Below, piece by piece: positions 24,898-33,787 of a stretch of 64,000 nucleotides of DNA (positions are counted from its first letter, which is position 1; every line of letters starts with the position of its first letter). The position numbers and the translations under genes are program-made. This DNA is from Geobacillus genomosp. 3 (lineage in GTDB: Bacteria; Bacillota; Bacilli; Bacillales; Anoxybacillaceae): the NCBI RefSeq assembly GCF_000445995.2, contig NC_022080.4, positions 1,736,001 to 1,800,000 of the forward strand. Reading direction: 5' to 3'. Below the pieces are notes generated by a model. The model was not told where the DNA came from, did not search any database, and saw nothing but the letters and a program-made list of their open reading frames with translations.

Positions 24898-25146
24898 TTA
24901 ACGCGTATGTATCACGGCCTCTTCTCCGCGGCGGTCAAATGAACCGGTGATGCGCGTCGGCTCGACGGAAATGATCCGATCGAGCGGGATGTTCATCAGC
25001 CGCATTTGCCGATTGTAAACGAACAGTTTGCGCGCTTCTTGATACAGCTTGACTGGCAGCACGACCGTCTCCCCCTGCACCGTTTGCACACGTACCGGCT
25101 GCTTCTCCTCAATCCACGCCGAAAGCTGTTGGCACAATTCCTTCAT
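24898..25146 (-). CDS. Hypothetical 82-residue protein
   Basis: I do not recognise this family. The protein is small and soluble, beginning MKELCQQLSAWIEEKQPVRV and rich in beta-prone segments, for example GETVVLPVKLY and DRIISVEP. This could suit a small barrel fold, possibly a nucleic-acid-binding Sm/RNA-chaperone-like barrel, but no motif proves this. ATG 25146 follows GGGAGAG at good spacing, and a clean terminator (24857-24888) follows the stop. The reading frame has normal codon use for the neighbourhood. It is a monocistronic unit between the hemD-like gene and inhA, all on the minus strand. Confidence 0.65.
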   Translation of the reverse strand: MKELCQQLSAWIEEKQPVRVQTVQGETVVLPVKLYQEARKLFVYNRQMRLMNIPLDRIISVEPTRITGSFDRRGEEAVIHTR

Positions 25147-25268
25147 TCACTCGCTCTCCCTTCTCATCTATTCCTACTTATGATTATAAAAGGAAAAGAC
25201 GGAAAAAGGAGTGAAGAAAAATCAACAAATTCGACGAAAGGATGACAAAACGTGTCGATAAATCATTC

Positions 25269-25293
25269 GGCGCACGGAAGCGTTCCGTGCGCC
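25269..25293. terminator. Strong hairpin after inhA
   Basis: GGCGCACGGAA and TTCCGTGCGCC form a perfect 11-bp stem with a GCG loop, 12 bases after the inhA stop. There is no T-run on either side, so it may be an mRNA-stabilising 3' end rather than an intrinsic terminator. Confidence 0.6.
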
Positions 25294-25304
25294 AAATGAT
25301 GTTG

Positions 25305-27671
25305 TCAGCGGTAAATCAACACGCGCGCCGCAGTGCGGTCGGCGCTTTCGCCGATGACGCGGATTTTCAACCCGTAGTTGGGCACGTTCCGCCCGGCATC
25401 TTCCACCCCTTTATTGTCATACGCCCGGCTGTCGTCAAACACCGGCGTCGGCGCTGTATCGTGGTCAATGAGCTGTGAGCCATCGATCGCCACGCGGAAT
25501 GGAGCTCCTTTTTGCAGGCTGAACGCCGCATCATGCACTTGATAGCGAGTCGATGCTGTCGTGTTGCCCGACCATTTCAACGTATGCTGGTCGGCATCGA
25601 CAACACCAAGGAACCCTTCGCCCGGATGGACGCCCGTCCAGTTGTTGTCATACCCTTCGTCCACATACCAGACGACGAGCCCCGGATCGTACGAAAGCAG
25701 CCGGTCGCCGCGCAAAATGTGGGCGAGCCCTTCATCGACGCCGCGGTGGTTGCGCCATTCCAGCAAATAGTAATGCTCGGAATACCGCTTGCCATCGCTC
25801 TTCTCAAAACCTTCCACTGCAAAGGCGCTGTCCCCTTCGGCGCCGTCGGCAAGCACGGTTGCCCCATCGGCCGCCACTTGAATGTTATCAATATACCAGC
25901 CGGCTTCCGACACCGCCACATCGGTGATGTAATGGAAACGGAGATCAATCGTTTGACCCGCATAGGCCGACAAGTCAAATTCCGCCTTCACCCAACCGTT
26001 TGACGCGCCGGTAATGCCGTTGCCGGGGTTTTGCCCGTACGGGTTGCCTGTCGTCGTGATATTTCCTTGAACCGTCGTCCATTCGCTGCTGCCATGCGGT
26101 TTCACTTCAACCGCTCCGTAATCCCAATCTTTCTCAATCGCATACCATGTGTCAAATGTCAGCGTCACCGTTGATGCCTCTGTCACATCGAGCGTCGTTG
26201 ACATCGTATGATCCAGATTGTTCCCGCTTCCCGAGAAGTACGCATACGCACCGCTTGGCGGAGTGGTGACGACCGTTTCTTTCTCCGGCAAGTTGATGCG
26301 CACAGCGTCGTGGTTCGTCCCTTTCGTGCTCGCCTCGTCGAGCAATACGTCTACACCGTCTTTTGTAAGCTCATCCCATTCAACGGTCGCCCCGGTCAGC
26401 CAGTTGCTGCCTGGCATCGTCGATTGCAAAAACTGTTTCGCCCATGCGCTGAAGCCGGTCGGCTCGGTGCCTGGAATGCGCCCCGCCCAGCTTCCGCTCG
26501 ACATGATGGACCAATAAGCGACCGGCTCGCCTAATCCGGAGTAAATCGTGTCGTATTCATCCGGCAATCCTAAATCGTGGCCGTATTCATGGGCGAACAC
26601 CCCTGCCGCCCCGTCAGCCGGTTCGATTGTATAGTCATATGCTGCCAGCTGGCCGCGCCAATACGGCACATCGGCCGTTGTGTTCGGAATGGGATAGACC
26701 GATCCTAAATTCCAACGGTGCGACCAAATGGCATCTCCGCCGAGCGAACCGCCGCCCGCTTCTTCACCGACGCTCGAGTGAACAATCATTAAATGGTCGA
26801 TCAAACCGTCCGGTTCACGGTAGTTGCCGTCGCCATCCAAATCGTACCGATCCTCTTGATCAAACTCGCGCAAATCAACAGTCGGATCTTTGGCTGCCGC
26901 CGCCAGCGCCTCGCGCACAAGCGCGCGTGGGTTGGCGTCATTCCCATCCGGCGCCGGCACATTGCCGCCGTAATAGTTAGCGGGATGTTGGGCTTTGTAC
27001 CAGCCGGCCACTTTTCCCTCGATCGAATAGCTGCCGCCCGATTGCTCCTCATAATATTTTTTCACCGAAATGAGTTTTTCGCCGTTCGGCCCTTCGTAAT
27101 AGCCGTCATCGCCGCCGAAAATCATGTCTTCATAATGTTCACGGGTATAATCTTTATAATACATATCCGTCTCATTCGGCTGGATGCTGTTATGCGGAAA
27201 ATCTGGGTATTCAATGAGCAAAACGAGCACACGGTCAACCCGCTTGCCTCCGTTCCACGCCTCCGGCTTGACGGACGGAACGGAATGGTCTTTTGCTTGC
27301 CCAAGCTTTTTCCCTTTTCCGTTCAGAACGCCGTTTTTCTGTTGGTTCTCATGCAGCGCATCGGCCCGCTTTACCTCGTATTCGTACAGTTCCCCTTTTT
27401 CTTTCGAAGCGTGGGCCGCTTTTTGCTTTAAATAAGCGCGCACCGCCGCTTCCGCTTCAGCCGGGGTAGCATCGGCGCGAAGCTTGCCACTTTTTTTCAA
27501 CATCTCAGCCAGCTTCTCTTCATTCGCCACTGCCAAATCAACCGGCCCGCCGTGCTTGGCCGTCAAAGGCGCTTCCGGATTGGCAGCCTGCGGGGCGGCC
27601 GCCGGCGCCGCCCATAGACCCATTCCAAGCGACAGCGCAGCAACAAGTGATGTGACCGACCGTTTCTTCAA
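25305..27671 (-). CDS. inhA: Immune inhibitor A-type secreted M6 metalloprotease
   Basis: This 788-residue secreted zinc protease has a Sec signal at residues 1-28 (LVAALSLGMGLWAAPAAA), then a charged propeptide to about residue 110. The M6 catalytic domain carries HEYGHDLGLPDEYD (His361, His365 and the downstream Asp). Its family block SIMSSGSW follows, and a jelly-roll (MAM/VEG-like) region is near residues 490-630. Calcium-type repeats such as DLDGDG occur before the active site. Homologues in the B. cereus group degrade host antimicrobial peptides, while in a soil thermophile it is more likely a nutritional protease. The start is taken as TTG 27671, seven bases after GGAGG. The in-frame ATG at 27677 is only one base from that site. 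Confidence 0.92.
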   Translation of the reverse strand: MKKRSVTSLVAALSLGMGLWAAPAAAPQAANPEAPLTAKHGGPVDLAVANEEKLAEMLKKSGKLRADATPAEAEAAVRAYLKQKAAHASKEKGELYEYEVKRADALHENQQKNGVLNGKGKKLGQAKDHSVPSVKPEAWNGGKRVDRVLVLLIEYPDFPHNSIQPNETDMYYKDYTREHYEDMIFGGDDGYYEGPNGEKLISVKKYYEEQSGGSYSIEGKVAGWYKAQHPANYYGGNVPAPDGNDANPRALVREALAAAAKDPTVDLREFDQEDRYDLDGDGNYREPDGLIDHLMIVHSSVGEEAGGGSLGGDAIWSHRWNLGSVYPIPNTTADVPYWRGQLAAYDYTIEPADGAAGVFAHEYGHDLGLPDEYDTIYSGLGEPVAYWSIMSSGSWAGRIPGTEPTGFSAWAKQFLQSTMPGSNWLTGATVEWDELTKDGVDVLLDEASTKGTNHDAVRINLPEKETVVTTPPSGAYAYFSGSGNNLDHTMSTTLDVTEASTVTLTFDTWYAIEKDWDYGAVEVKPHGSSEWTTVQGNITTTGNPYGQNPGNGITGASNGWVKAEFDLSAYAGQTIDLRFHYITDVAVSEAGWYIDNIQVAADGATVLADGAEGDSAFAVEGFEKSDGKRYSEHYYLLEWRNHRGVDEGLAHILRGDRLLSYDPGLVVWYVDEGYDNNWTGVHPGEGFLGVVDADQHTLKWSGNTTASTRYQVHDAAFSLQKGAPFRVAIDGSQLIDHDTAPTPVFDDSRAYDNKGVEDAGRNVPNYGLKIRVIGESADRTAARVLIYR

Positions 27672-27940
27672 AAACATCCCTCCATATCAAATAAAAGGTT
27701 GATAGAAAATCTATACAATTAAAATATTATAGAATAATATGAAAAATGAAAGGGAATTTTTGACTAAGAACAAAAACAGTTCTTTGTACCTATGTTTGTC
27801 GAAAAAACGAGATTTATAGCAAAAAAAGACTATCAATTTCACCTTAACAGATCAGTGATGTTCCGGTTACAATGTAATATATTCGCAATTTTTGTAGAAA
27901 TTCTAGTTATGCAGCTGACGATTGGAAAGAAGGTGCCGTG

Positions 27941-29242
27941 ATGCTTAGTATTTTAAAAGACTTTTTGCTAAACTTGTTTTTTATTCTCCTGCCGGTGTTT
28001 CTTGTTCCGCTATGGACGGAACAAGAAAAAGGGCCGAAGCGTCTTCGCTTGTACTTGCCGACCGCTTGTTACGCGATTGTGATCATCTTATGCATCACCC
28101 TTCCGGTTAACGCGGGAAACGACTTTATTTTCGACTTGCGGCAAATTCCGCTTTGGGTCGGCAGCCTATACGGCGGGGCTGGGCCGGCCGCCTTGTTGGC
28201 GCTCGTGACGATCGTCTACCGCTCATTGTTTGGCGGAGCCGGCGTTTTGACTACTGTCGTTGTTTCCATCGCCATCGCTGCGGTCAGTAGTTTATGGACG
28301 AAACGGTTTGTGTCGCTGCCGTCCAAACAGCGCGTGCTGTTGGCGGTGTTGCTCAGCTTTGCATCCGGCCTATTGACGGTCACTATGGCAGAGTGGATCG
28401 TCGACAATCCGCCTCCGCTCCTTCTTTCACTTACATTTTTGCTCGTACAACCGGCAGGCATGCTCATCGTTTGCGCCGCCCGCGAGATGGTGCACCATAA
28501 CATGGCACTGCGCAAGCGAATTATTCGCGCCGAGAAAATGGAAGCAGTCACCCATTTGGCGGCTTCCATCTCCCACGAAATCCGCAACCCGCTGACAGCG
28601 GCGCGCGGGTTCATCCAGCTGATTGAAGAGCAGCCGCTTGCCGCCGAGAAGCGCCGTCAGTACGCCCGCATCGCCATGGAAGAGCTCGACCGGGCTGAGG
28701 CGATCATTACCGATTATTTGACCTTCGCCAAACCGGCGCCGGAAACGCCGGAAAAACTGAACGTCAAGCTGGAAGTCGAACGGGTCATTGACATCATCCG
28801 CCCGCTTGCCAATATGCATTGCGTCGATATTCACACAACACTTGCCCCTTTTTCTGTTATCGGCGAGCGCGAAAAGTTTCGCCAATGTTTGCTCAATGTC
28901 ATCAAAAATGCCATTGAAGCGATGCCAAACGGCGGAACGTTACACATACACGTCTCGATCGACAATGGGCGTGTGCTCATCCGCATTGCCGACACCGGTG
29001 TCGGCATGACGAAAGAACAACTTGAACGGCTTGGCGAGCCGTACTTTACGACAAAAGGGATCAAAGGCACCGGGCTTGGGATGATGGTTGCATATCGCAT
29101 CATTGAATCCATGAACGGCACGATTCAAATCGAAAGCGAAATACATAAAGGAACGACGGTATCGATTTATTTGCCGCTCGCTCCGTCCCCATCTCCATCC
29201 ACGATTTCCGATAAAGAAAAGCAGTTGTTTGCCGTCTTGTAA
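27941..29242 (+). CDS. kinB: Sporulation-type sensor histidine kinase (KinB-like)
   Basis: This 433-residue membrane kinase has about six hydrophobic helices in residues 1-185. The region FDLRQIPLWVGSLYGGAGPAALLALVTIVYR is the 5TMR-LYT type found in KinB. The dimerisation/phosphoacceptor motif HLAASISHEIRNPLTAARGF carries His212. The ATPase motifs are LLNVIKNAIEAMPNGG (N box), IADTGVGM (G1) and GTGLGMMVAYRIIE (G2). KinB feeds the Spo0F phosphorelay in B. subtilis. No response regulator is adjacent, which also suits a phosphorelay kinase. ATG 27941 follows GAAGGTG, and the upstream in-frame GTG (27938) is too close to that site. Tandem terminators follow at 29286 and 29327. Confidence 0.88.
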   Translation: MLSILKDFLLNLFFILLPVFLVPLWTEQEKGPKRLRLYLPTACYAIVIILCITLPVNAGNDFIFDLRQIPLWVGSLYGGAGPAALLALVTIVYRSLFGGAGVLTTVVVSIAIAAVSSLWTKRFVSLPSKQRVLLAVLLSFASGLLTVTMAEWIVDNPPPLLLSLTFLLVQPAGMLIVCAAREMVHHNMALRKRIIRAEKMEAVTHLAASISHEIRNPLTAARGFIQLIEEQPLAAEKRRQYARIAMEELDRAEAIITDYLTFAKPAPETPEKLNVKLEVERVIDIIRPLANMHCVDIHTTLAPFSVIGEREKFRQCLLNVIKNAIEAMPNGGTLHIHVSIDNGRVLIRIADTGVGMTKEQLERLGEPYFTTKGIKGTGLGMMVAYRIIESMNGTIQIESEIHKGTTVSIYLPLAPSPSPSTISDKEKQLFAVL

Positions 29243-29285
29243 ACGCCGGGGCAAGCCGGCGAAAGACGATAACCGACGGAACAAA

Positions 29286-29310
29286 GGATGCCTGTTCGGG
29301 CGTCCTTTTT
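29286..29310 (+). terminator. Terminator after the kinB-like gene
   Basis: GGATGCC-TGTTC-GGGCGTCC followed by TTTTTC, 44 bases past the stop. A separate hairpin, CGCCGG...CCGGCG, lies directly after the stop codon. Confidence 0.75.
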
Positions 29311-29326
29311 CTTTGTCCTATATTCC

Positions 29327-29366
29327 CGCCAGTTTATCACCACTGGCGTTTTTGTTACAATACTAT
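29327..29366 (+). terminator. Second terminator merging into the map promoter
   Basis: CGCCAGT-TTATCACC-ACTGGCG with a TTTTT tail (29327-29353). TACAAT and TACTAT just after it (29356-29366) are possible -10 elements for map, so the kinB and map units are insulated but almost touching. Confidence 0.6.
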
Positions 29367-29403
29367 AGGATGGAAACATACCGAAGGAAAAGGAGACAGT
29401 TGC

Positions 29404-30153
29404 ATGATTCACGTCAAAACGGAACGGGAAATTCAGTTGATGCGTGAGGCGGGGAAACTCTTGGCCGCCTGCCATCAAGAAATCGCCAAGCGCATCAAAC
29501 CGGGGGTAACGACGATGGAAATCGACCGGTTTGTCGAAACGTTTTTGGCCAAATACGGCGCCAAGCCGGAACAAAAAGGATACCGCGGCTACCCATATGC
29601 CACGTGCGCCTCGGTGAACGACGAAATTTGCCACGGGTTTCCACGCAACGAGCCGCTTAAAGAAGGCGATATCGTCACGATCGATTTCGTGGTCAACTGG
29701 CGCGGAGCGCTCGCTGATTCGGCGTGGACGTACGCAGTTGGCGATGTCAGTGAAGATGTGCAAAAGCTGCTCCACGTCACGGAACAGTCGCTATACAAAG
29801 GCATCGAGCAGGCGGTCGTTGGAAACCGAATCGGCGACATCGGCCATGCCATTCAAACGTACGTCGAGCCGCACGGGTTTTCCATCGTCCGTGATTTCAC
29901 CGGACACGGCATCGGGCCGACGATTCACGAAGAACCGTACGTTCCCCATTTTGGCGAAAAAGGAAAAGGGATGCGCTTAAAGGAAGGGATGGTCATTACG
30001 ATCGAGCCGATGGTCAACATGGGGGCATGGCAAAGCAAAATGGACGCAAACGGTTGGACGGCGCGCACCGTCGATGGCTCTTATTCGGCGCAATATGAAC
30101 ATACGATCGCCATTACGAAAAACGGGCCGCTGATCTTAACGACGACGGCGTAA
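29404..30153 (+). CDS. map: Methionine aminopeptidase, type I
   Basis: This 249-residue cytosolic metalloenzyme removes the initiator methionine when the second residue is small. The pita-bread fold metal ligands lie in the expected blocks: VTIDFVVNWRGALADSAWT (two Asp), FTGHGIGPTIHEEP (His), MVITIEPM (Glu) and SAQYEHTIAI (Glu). ATG 29404 follows AAAAGGAGACAG. Because it stands alone and not next to the ribosomal-protein cluster, it looks like the second bacillar copy (YflG/MapB type). The ribosomal-operon copy would lie elsewhere. A perfect terminator follows. Confidence 0.93.
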   Translation: MIHVKTEREIQLMREAGKLLAACHQEIAKRIKPGVTTMEIDRFVETFLAKYGAKPEQKGYRGYPYATCASVNDEICHGFPRNEPLKEGDIVTIDFVVNWRGALADSAWTYAVGDVSEDVQKLLHVTEQSLYKGIEQAVVGNRIGDIGHAIQTYVEPHGFSIVRDFTGHGIGPTIHEEPYVPHFGEKGKGMRLKEGMVITIEPMVNMGAWQSKMDANGWTARTVDGSYSAQYEHTIAITKNGPLILTTTA

Positions 30154-30200
30154 TGATGCGAATGTTTCTTGTTCTCAACAGCTCGATTTTTTCGACATTC

Positions 30201-30234
30201 GAAAAACCCGGGTACACGCTTGCCCGGGTTTTTC
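30201..30234. terminator. Bidirectional terminator between map and yjbQ-like gene
   Basis: GAAAAACCCGGG and CCCGGGTTTTTC form a perfect 12-bp stem with A/T runs on both sides. It serves the convergent map and YjbQ-type genes. Confidence 0.93.
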
Positions 30235-30327
30235 GTCCTCTTCTCTCTATTCCCGTCAGACCGTGGCAGCCGCTCTGTTGCCATTACTTTCTCCTGTTCT
30301 TTTGTTTACATAACATAATTATGGTTA

Positions 30328-30729
30328 CTATCCTTTAAAGATTTTCACGTAAAATGTCCGCTGACGCGGCCCATCGTATTCGCAAAAATAGATGCCTTGC
30401 CAGCGGCCAAGCAGCAGACGGCCTTCATGAATGATGACATGCTGCGATGCGCCGACCGTGCTCGCTTTCATATGGGCGGCGGTGTTTCCCTCCATATGGC
30501 GGTCAAGCGGATGCTCCCACGGGTACGTTTCATCAAACCGTCGCATCATATCGCGCTTCACATCAGGATCGGCGTTTTCGTTAATCGTGATGCCGGCTGT
30601 CGTGTGCGGGCAATACACGACCACCACCCCCTCTTCTACCCCGGACTGGCGCACCGCTTCTTCAACAAATGAAGTAATCTCCACCATTTCATCGCGTTTT
30701 GTCGTGCGAAGCGAAAAAGATTGAAGCAT
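30328..30729 (-). CDS. YjbQ/UPF0047 family protein
   Basis: This 133-residue soluble protein of the YjbQ family has the hallmark block [26 protein letters not shown] and then [45 protein letters not shown]. The conserved His/Glu/Asp set forms the family active site. The E. coli member has weak thiamin-phosphate synthase activity, but the true role is unsettled. ATG 30729 is used because GGGAGGGTGAAAGAC is upstream. The frame is open 14 codons further without such a site. It is divergent from the MBL-fold gene, whose leader overlaps its 5' region. Confidence 0.88.
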   Translation of the reverse strand: MLQSFSLRTTKRDEMVEITSFVEEAVRQSGVEEGVVVVYCPHTTAGITINENADPDVKRDMMRRFDETYPWEHPLDRHMEGNTAAHMKASTVGASQHVIIHEGRLLLGRWQGIYFCEYDGPRQRTFYVKIFKG

Positions 30730-30876
30730 GTCTTTCACCCTCCCGAACAAACATTTTGTAGAACAAAGCAAAATTTGCTACTTTTTAATTATAGCGCATG
30801 GAGCAATCTCCCGCCTGACATCACCGCATGGAAATGGGAGTCTCCTCATAAAGATGATCGTGGAGGGAAAACTGCC

Positions 30877-31842
30877 GTGCCGAAACGATATACAAATCTT
30901 GACAACATCGTAACGCACAAAACATGGGCCGATTTTCGCCGCTGGCAGCGGGAGCGGAAACAAAAACAAAAAGATTTGTCATACATCGTCCCCCGTGTGG
31001 AGCCGCCGCAATCTGAGCGGCTTCACCATCCTGATGGGCGGCCGCAGCTTTGCTGGGTTGGCCATTCGACCTTTATCATGCAGCTGGCCGGCGTTACGAT
31101 CGTCACCGACCCGGTTTGGGCGCAGCGGATGGGCACGGCCAAACGCTTGTCGGCTCCGGGCATCGCGCTTGAGGACATGCCGCCCGTTGATGCAGTGCTC
31201 ATCTCTCACGGCCACTATGACCACTTGCATATCGGCAGCCTCCGCCGCTTGCCGGGCGACCCGCACGTGTTCGTGCCCGAGGGGCTCGGCCGCCTGCTCC
31301 GCCGCCGCGGCTTCCGCCATGTCACTGAGCTGTCGTGGTGGAAAACCGTTCCGTTCGGCAGCGTGTCGTTCACGTTCGTCCCGGCCCAACATTGGACGCG
31401 GCGGACGCTTTGGGATACGAACACCTCGCACTGGGGCGGATGGGTGATCGAGGCAGACGGCGCCCCCACCGTCTACTTCGCCGGCGACAGCGGTTACTTC
31501 CGCGGCTTTCGCGACATCGGCGAACGTTTTTCCATCGACTATGCGCTCTTGCCGATCGGCGCCTACGAGCCGGAATGGTTTATGGGACCGCAGCACACGA
31601 CCCCGGAAGAGGCGGTACAGGCGTTTTTGGACTGCCGCGCCCGTTTGTTTGTCCCGATGCACTACGGCGCCTTCCGCTTGGCCGACGATACACCGAAAGA
31701 AGCGCTCGACCGCCTGCTCGCCGAATGGCGGCAACGCGAGTTGGATGACAGCCGCTTGCTTTGCTTGAAACTCGGCGAAGTGATCGATGCCGCTTCCCCA
31801 CTAGCCGCCATGCAAAAAGAAAAAGGCGCCCGGCGGGGGTGA
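30877..31842 (+). CDS. MBL-fold metal-dependent hydrolase (NAPE-PLD/UlaG-like)
   Basis: This 321-residue metallo-beta-lactamase-fold enzyme has CWVGHSTFIMQLAGVTIVTDPVW at the N-terminus. The dinuclear site motif is ISHGHYDHLHIG (HxHxDH). Further ligands lie in PAQHWTRR, YFAGDSGYFRGF and VPMHYGAF. The family includes NAPE-hydrolysing phospholipase D and bacterial homologues with unknown substrates, so only a hydrolase call is justified. The start is GTG 30877, eight bases after GGAGGG. A longer open frame from 30721 overlaps the divergent yjbQ-type gene and is rejected. It ends at a double hairpin shared with fruA. Confidence 0.85.
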   Translation: MPKRYTNLDNIVTHKTWADFRRWQRERKQKQKDLSYIVPRVEPPQSERLHHPDGRPQLCWVGHSTFIMQLAGVTIVTDPVWAQRMGTAKRLSAPGIALEDMPPVDAVLISHGHYDHLHIGSLRRLPGDPHVFVPEGLGRLLRRRGFRHVTELSWWKTVPFGSVSFTFVPAQHWTRRTLWDTNTSHWGGWVIEADGAPTVYFAGDSGYFRGFRDIGERFSIDYALLPIGAYEPEWFMGPQHTTPEEAVQAFLDCRARLFVPMHYGAFRLADDTPKEALDRLLAEWRQRELDDSRLLCLKLGEVIDAASPLAAMQKEKGARRG

Positions 31843-31862
31843 AAAAGCCGGCGGGCGCACCG

Positions 31863-31894
31863 AAAAGCGTTCCGGGTGTGCGGAACGCTTTTTC
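31863..31894. terminator. Bidirectional terminator between MBL-fold gene and fruA
   Basis: AAAAGCGTTCCG-GGTGTG-CGGAACGCTTTT is a perfect 12-bp stem with flanking A and T runs. A second GC-rich hairpin (GCGCCCGGC/GCCGGCGGGCGC) precedes it at 31828-31858. Confidence 0.9.
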
Positions 31895-31896
31895 TC

Positions 31897-33762
31897 TTAT
31901 TCTTGCACTTCTTTTTTCCACAGTCCAACCATCAATGCAGTCACAATAGAGCCGGCCAAAATCGCCAACATATAAAGCCATGCACTGCCTTTCACGATCG
32001 GGATGACGAACATGCCGCCATGCGGCGCCGGCAGCCCGATATGGAACAACATCGTCAACGCCCCGGCAACCGCCGAACCGACAATGATCGACGGAATGAC
32101 CCGCACCGGGTCGGCGGCCGCAAACGGAATCGCTCCTTCGGTAATGAACGAAGCGCCCATCACATAGCACGTTTTCCCTGCTTCACGTTCGGCTTTTGTA
32201 AACTTTTTCTTAAACAGCGTCGTCGCCAGCGCCAATCCGAGCGGCGGCACCATCCCGCCGGCCATGATGGCGGCATGCGGCGCATAGTTGCCGGCGTCGA
32301 TCATCGCAATCCCGAACGTAAACGCCGCCTTGTTGATCGGTCCGCCCATGTCAACGGCCATCATGCCGCCCAGCACGGCGCCAAGCAGCACTAAGTTCGC
32401 CGTTCCCATCCCGGAAAGCCAATGTTTCAGCCCTTCATTCAACGCTTTCACCGGATCGATGACGATATACATCATAATGATGCCGGTGAAGAAAATGCCG
32501 AACAGCGGATACAACAACACCGGTTTGATCCCTTCGAGCGACTGCGGCAAGCGACTGAACAGTTTCCGCAGCCCGACAACCAAATACCCAGCTAAAAAGC
32601 CGGCGATCAACCCGCCCAAGAACCCTGCACCGCCGTTGGCCGCCATAAAGCCGCCGACCATCCCCGGCGCAAATCCCGGCCGGTCGGCAATGCTCATCGC
32701 GATAAACGCGGCAAGCACCGGAATCATTAAGGCAAACGCGTTGCCGCCGCCAATGTCCATCAACGCTTTCGCAAACGGATGGTACGACGGGTCGTTCGGA
32801 TCAAACGCCTTAATGCCAAACGTGAAGGAAAGGGCGATTAAAATCCCGCCGCCGACGACAAACGGCAACATGTTCGATACGCCGTTCATCAAATGTTTAT
32901 AAAAACCGGTGCGCGGTTTGGCCGCCCCGCCGTCCCGCACCGCGCCGCTTGCCCGGTAAACCGGCGCCTCTTGGCGCAGCGCCTGCTCGATCAGCTTCTC
33001 CGGCTCGCGGATCGCCTGGGCGACCGGCACTTGAATGACATGTTTGCCGTCAAAGCGGTCCATGTCGACTTGTTTATCGGCTGCGACAATGATCGCCGCG
33101 GCTTCTTCAATCTCTTGGGCCGTGAGGGCGTTTTTCACTCCATCGGAACCGTTTGTCTCGACTTTGATCGATACACCCATTTCCGCCGCCTTTGCTTTCA
33201 AGGCATCAGCTGCCATATACGTATGGGCGATCCCGGTCGGGCACGCCGTAACCGCGAGCACTTTCCGCCCGCCCCCTGCCGGCGCGGCTGGCGATGGTGC
33301 TTCCCGCTCACTTTCTTTCGCCGCAAACAAACGGACAATCTCCTCCTCGCTTGAAGCGGTTTCAAGCTGAGTGCGGAACGATTCGTCCATTAACAGCGAG
33401 GACAGGCGGGCGAGCGCCTGCAAGTGCGTCTGTTCGCCGCCCTCCGGCGCCGCGATCATGAAAAACAAGCGGCTCGGCTTCCCGTCCAACGATTCATAGT
33501 CAATGCCAACCGCCGAACGGCCGAACGCCACCGCCGGGCGCTTGACCGCCGCTGTTTTGGCGTGCGGAATGGCGATGCCGTCGCCAACGCCGGTTGTGCT
33601 TTGTTGTTCGCGCGCCCAAATGGCTCGTTTGAACGCTTCCACATCGCTGACCGCCCCCGCCTCAGCGAGCTTGGACGCCAATTCGCCAATGACCTCGCTT
33701 TTTGTCTTCGCTTGAAGCTGAAGAATGATGGTTTCTTTCGTCAACAAATCAGTGATGTTCAT
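31897..33762 (-). CDS. fruA: PTS fructose-specific EIIABC component
   Basis: This 621-residue phosphotransferase permease imports fructose as fructose 1-phosphate. The domain order is A-B-C. Domain IIA, about residues 1-145, has phospho-His67 in GIAIPHAKT. Domain IIB, about 167-265, has phospho-Cys174 in VTACPTGIAHTYMAA. Domain IIC, about 290-621, is the membrane channel with many segments and GGPINKAAF. ATG 33762 follows AAGGGGGA. It is the last gene of fruR-fruK-fruA, 25 bases after fruK, and is closed by the 31863 terminator. Its product is the substrate of FruK, so the operon makes fructose 1,6-bisphosphate for glycolysis. Confidence 0.96.
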   Translation of the reverse strand: MNITDLLTKETIILQLQAKTKSEVIGELASKLAEAGAVSDVEAFKRAIWAREQQSTTGVGDGIAIPHAKTAAVKRPAVAFGRSAVGIDYESLDGKPSRLFFMIAAPEGGEQTHLQALARLSSLLMDESFRTQLETASSEEEIVRLFAAKESEREAPSPAAPAGGGRKVLAVTACPTGIAHTYMAADALKAKAAEMGVSIKVETNGSDGVKNALTAQEIEEAAAIIVAADKQVDMDRFDGKHVIQVPVAQAIREPEKLIEQALRQEAPVYRASGAVRDGGAAKPRTGFYKHLMNGVSNMLPFVVGGGILIALSFTFGIKAFDPNDPSYHPFAKALMDIGGGNAFALMIPVLAAFIAMSIADRPGFAPGMVGGFMAANGGAGFLGGLIAGFLAGYLVVGLRKLFSRLPQSLEGIKPVLLYPLFGIFFTGIIMMYIVIDPVKALNEGLKHWLSGMGTANLVLLGAVLGGMMAVDMGGPINKAAFTFGIAMIDAGNYAPHAAIMAGGMVPPLGLALATTLFKKKFTKAEREAGKTCYVMGASFITEGAIPFAAADPVRVIPSIIVGSAVAGALTMLFHIGLPAPHGGMFVIPIVKGSAWLYMLAILAGSIVTALMVGLWKKEVQE

Positions 33763-33787
33763 TTGCACGGTCCCCCTTGATTTTCCG

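Noticed and set aside
30721..30876. An N-terminal extension of the MBL-fold protein from 30721
   Set aside because: The extension overlaps the divergent yjbQ-type gene, shows no family similarity, and a GTG with GGAGGG at 30877 explains the start.
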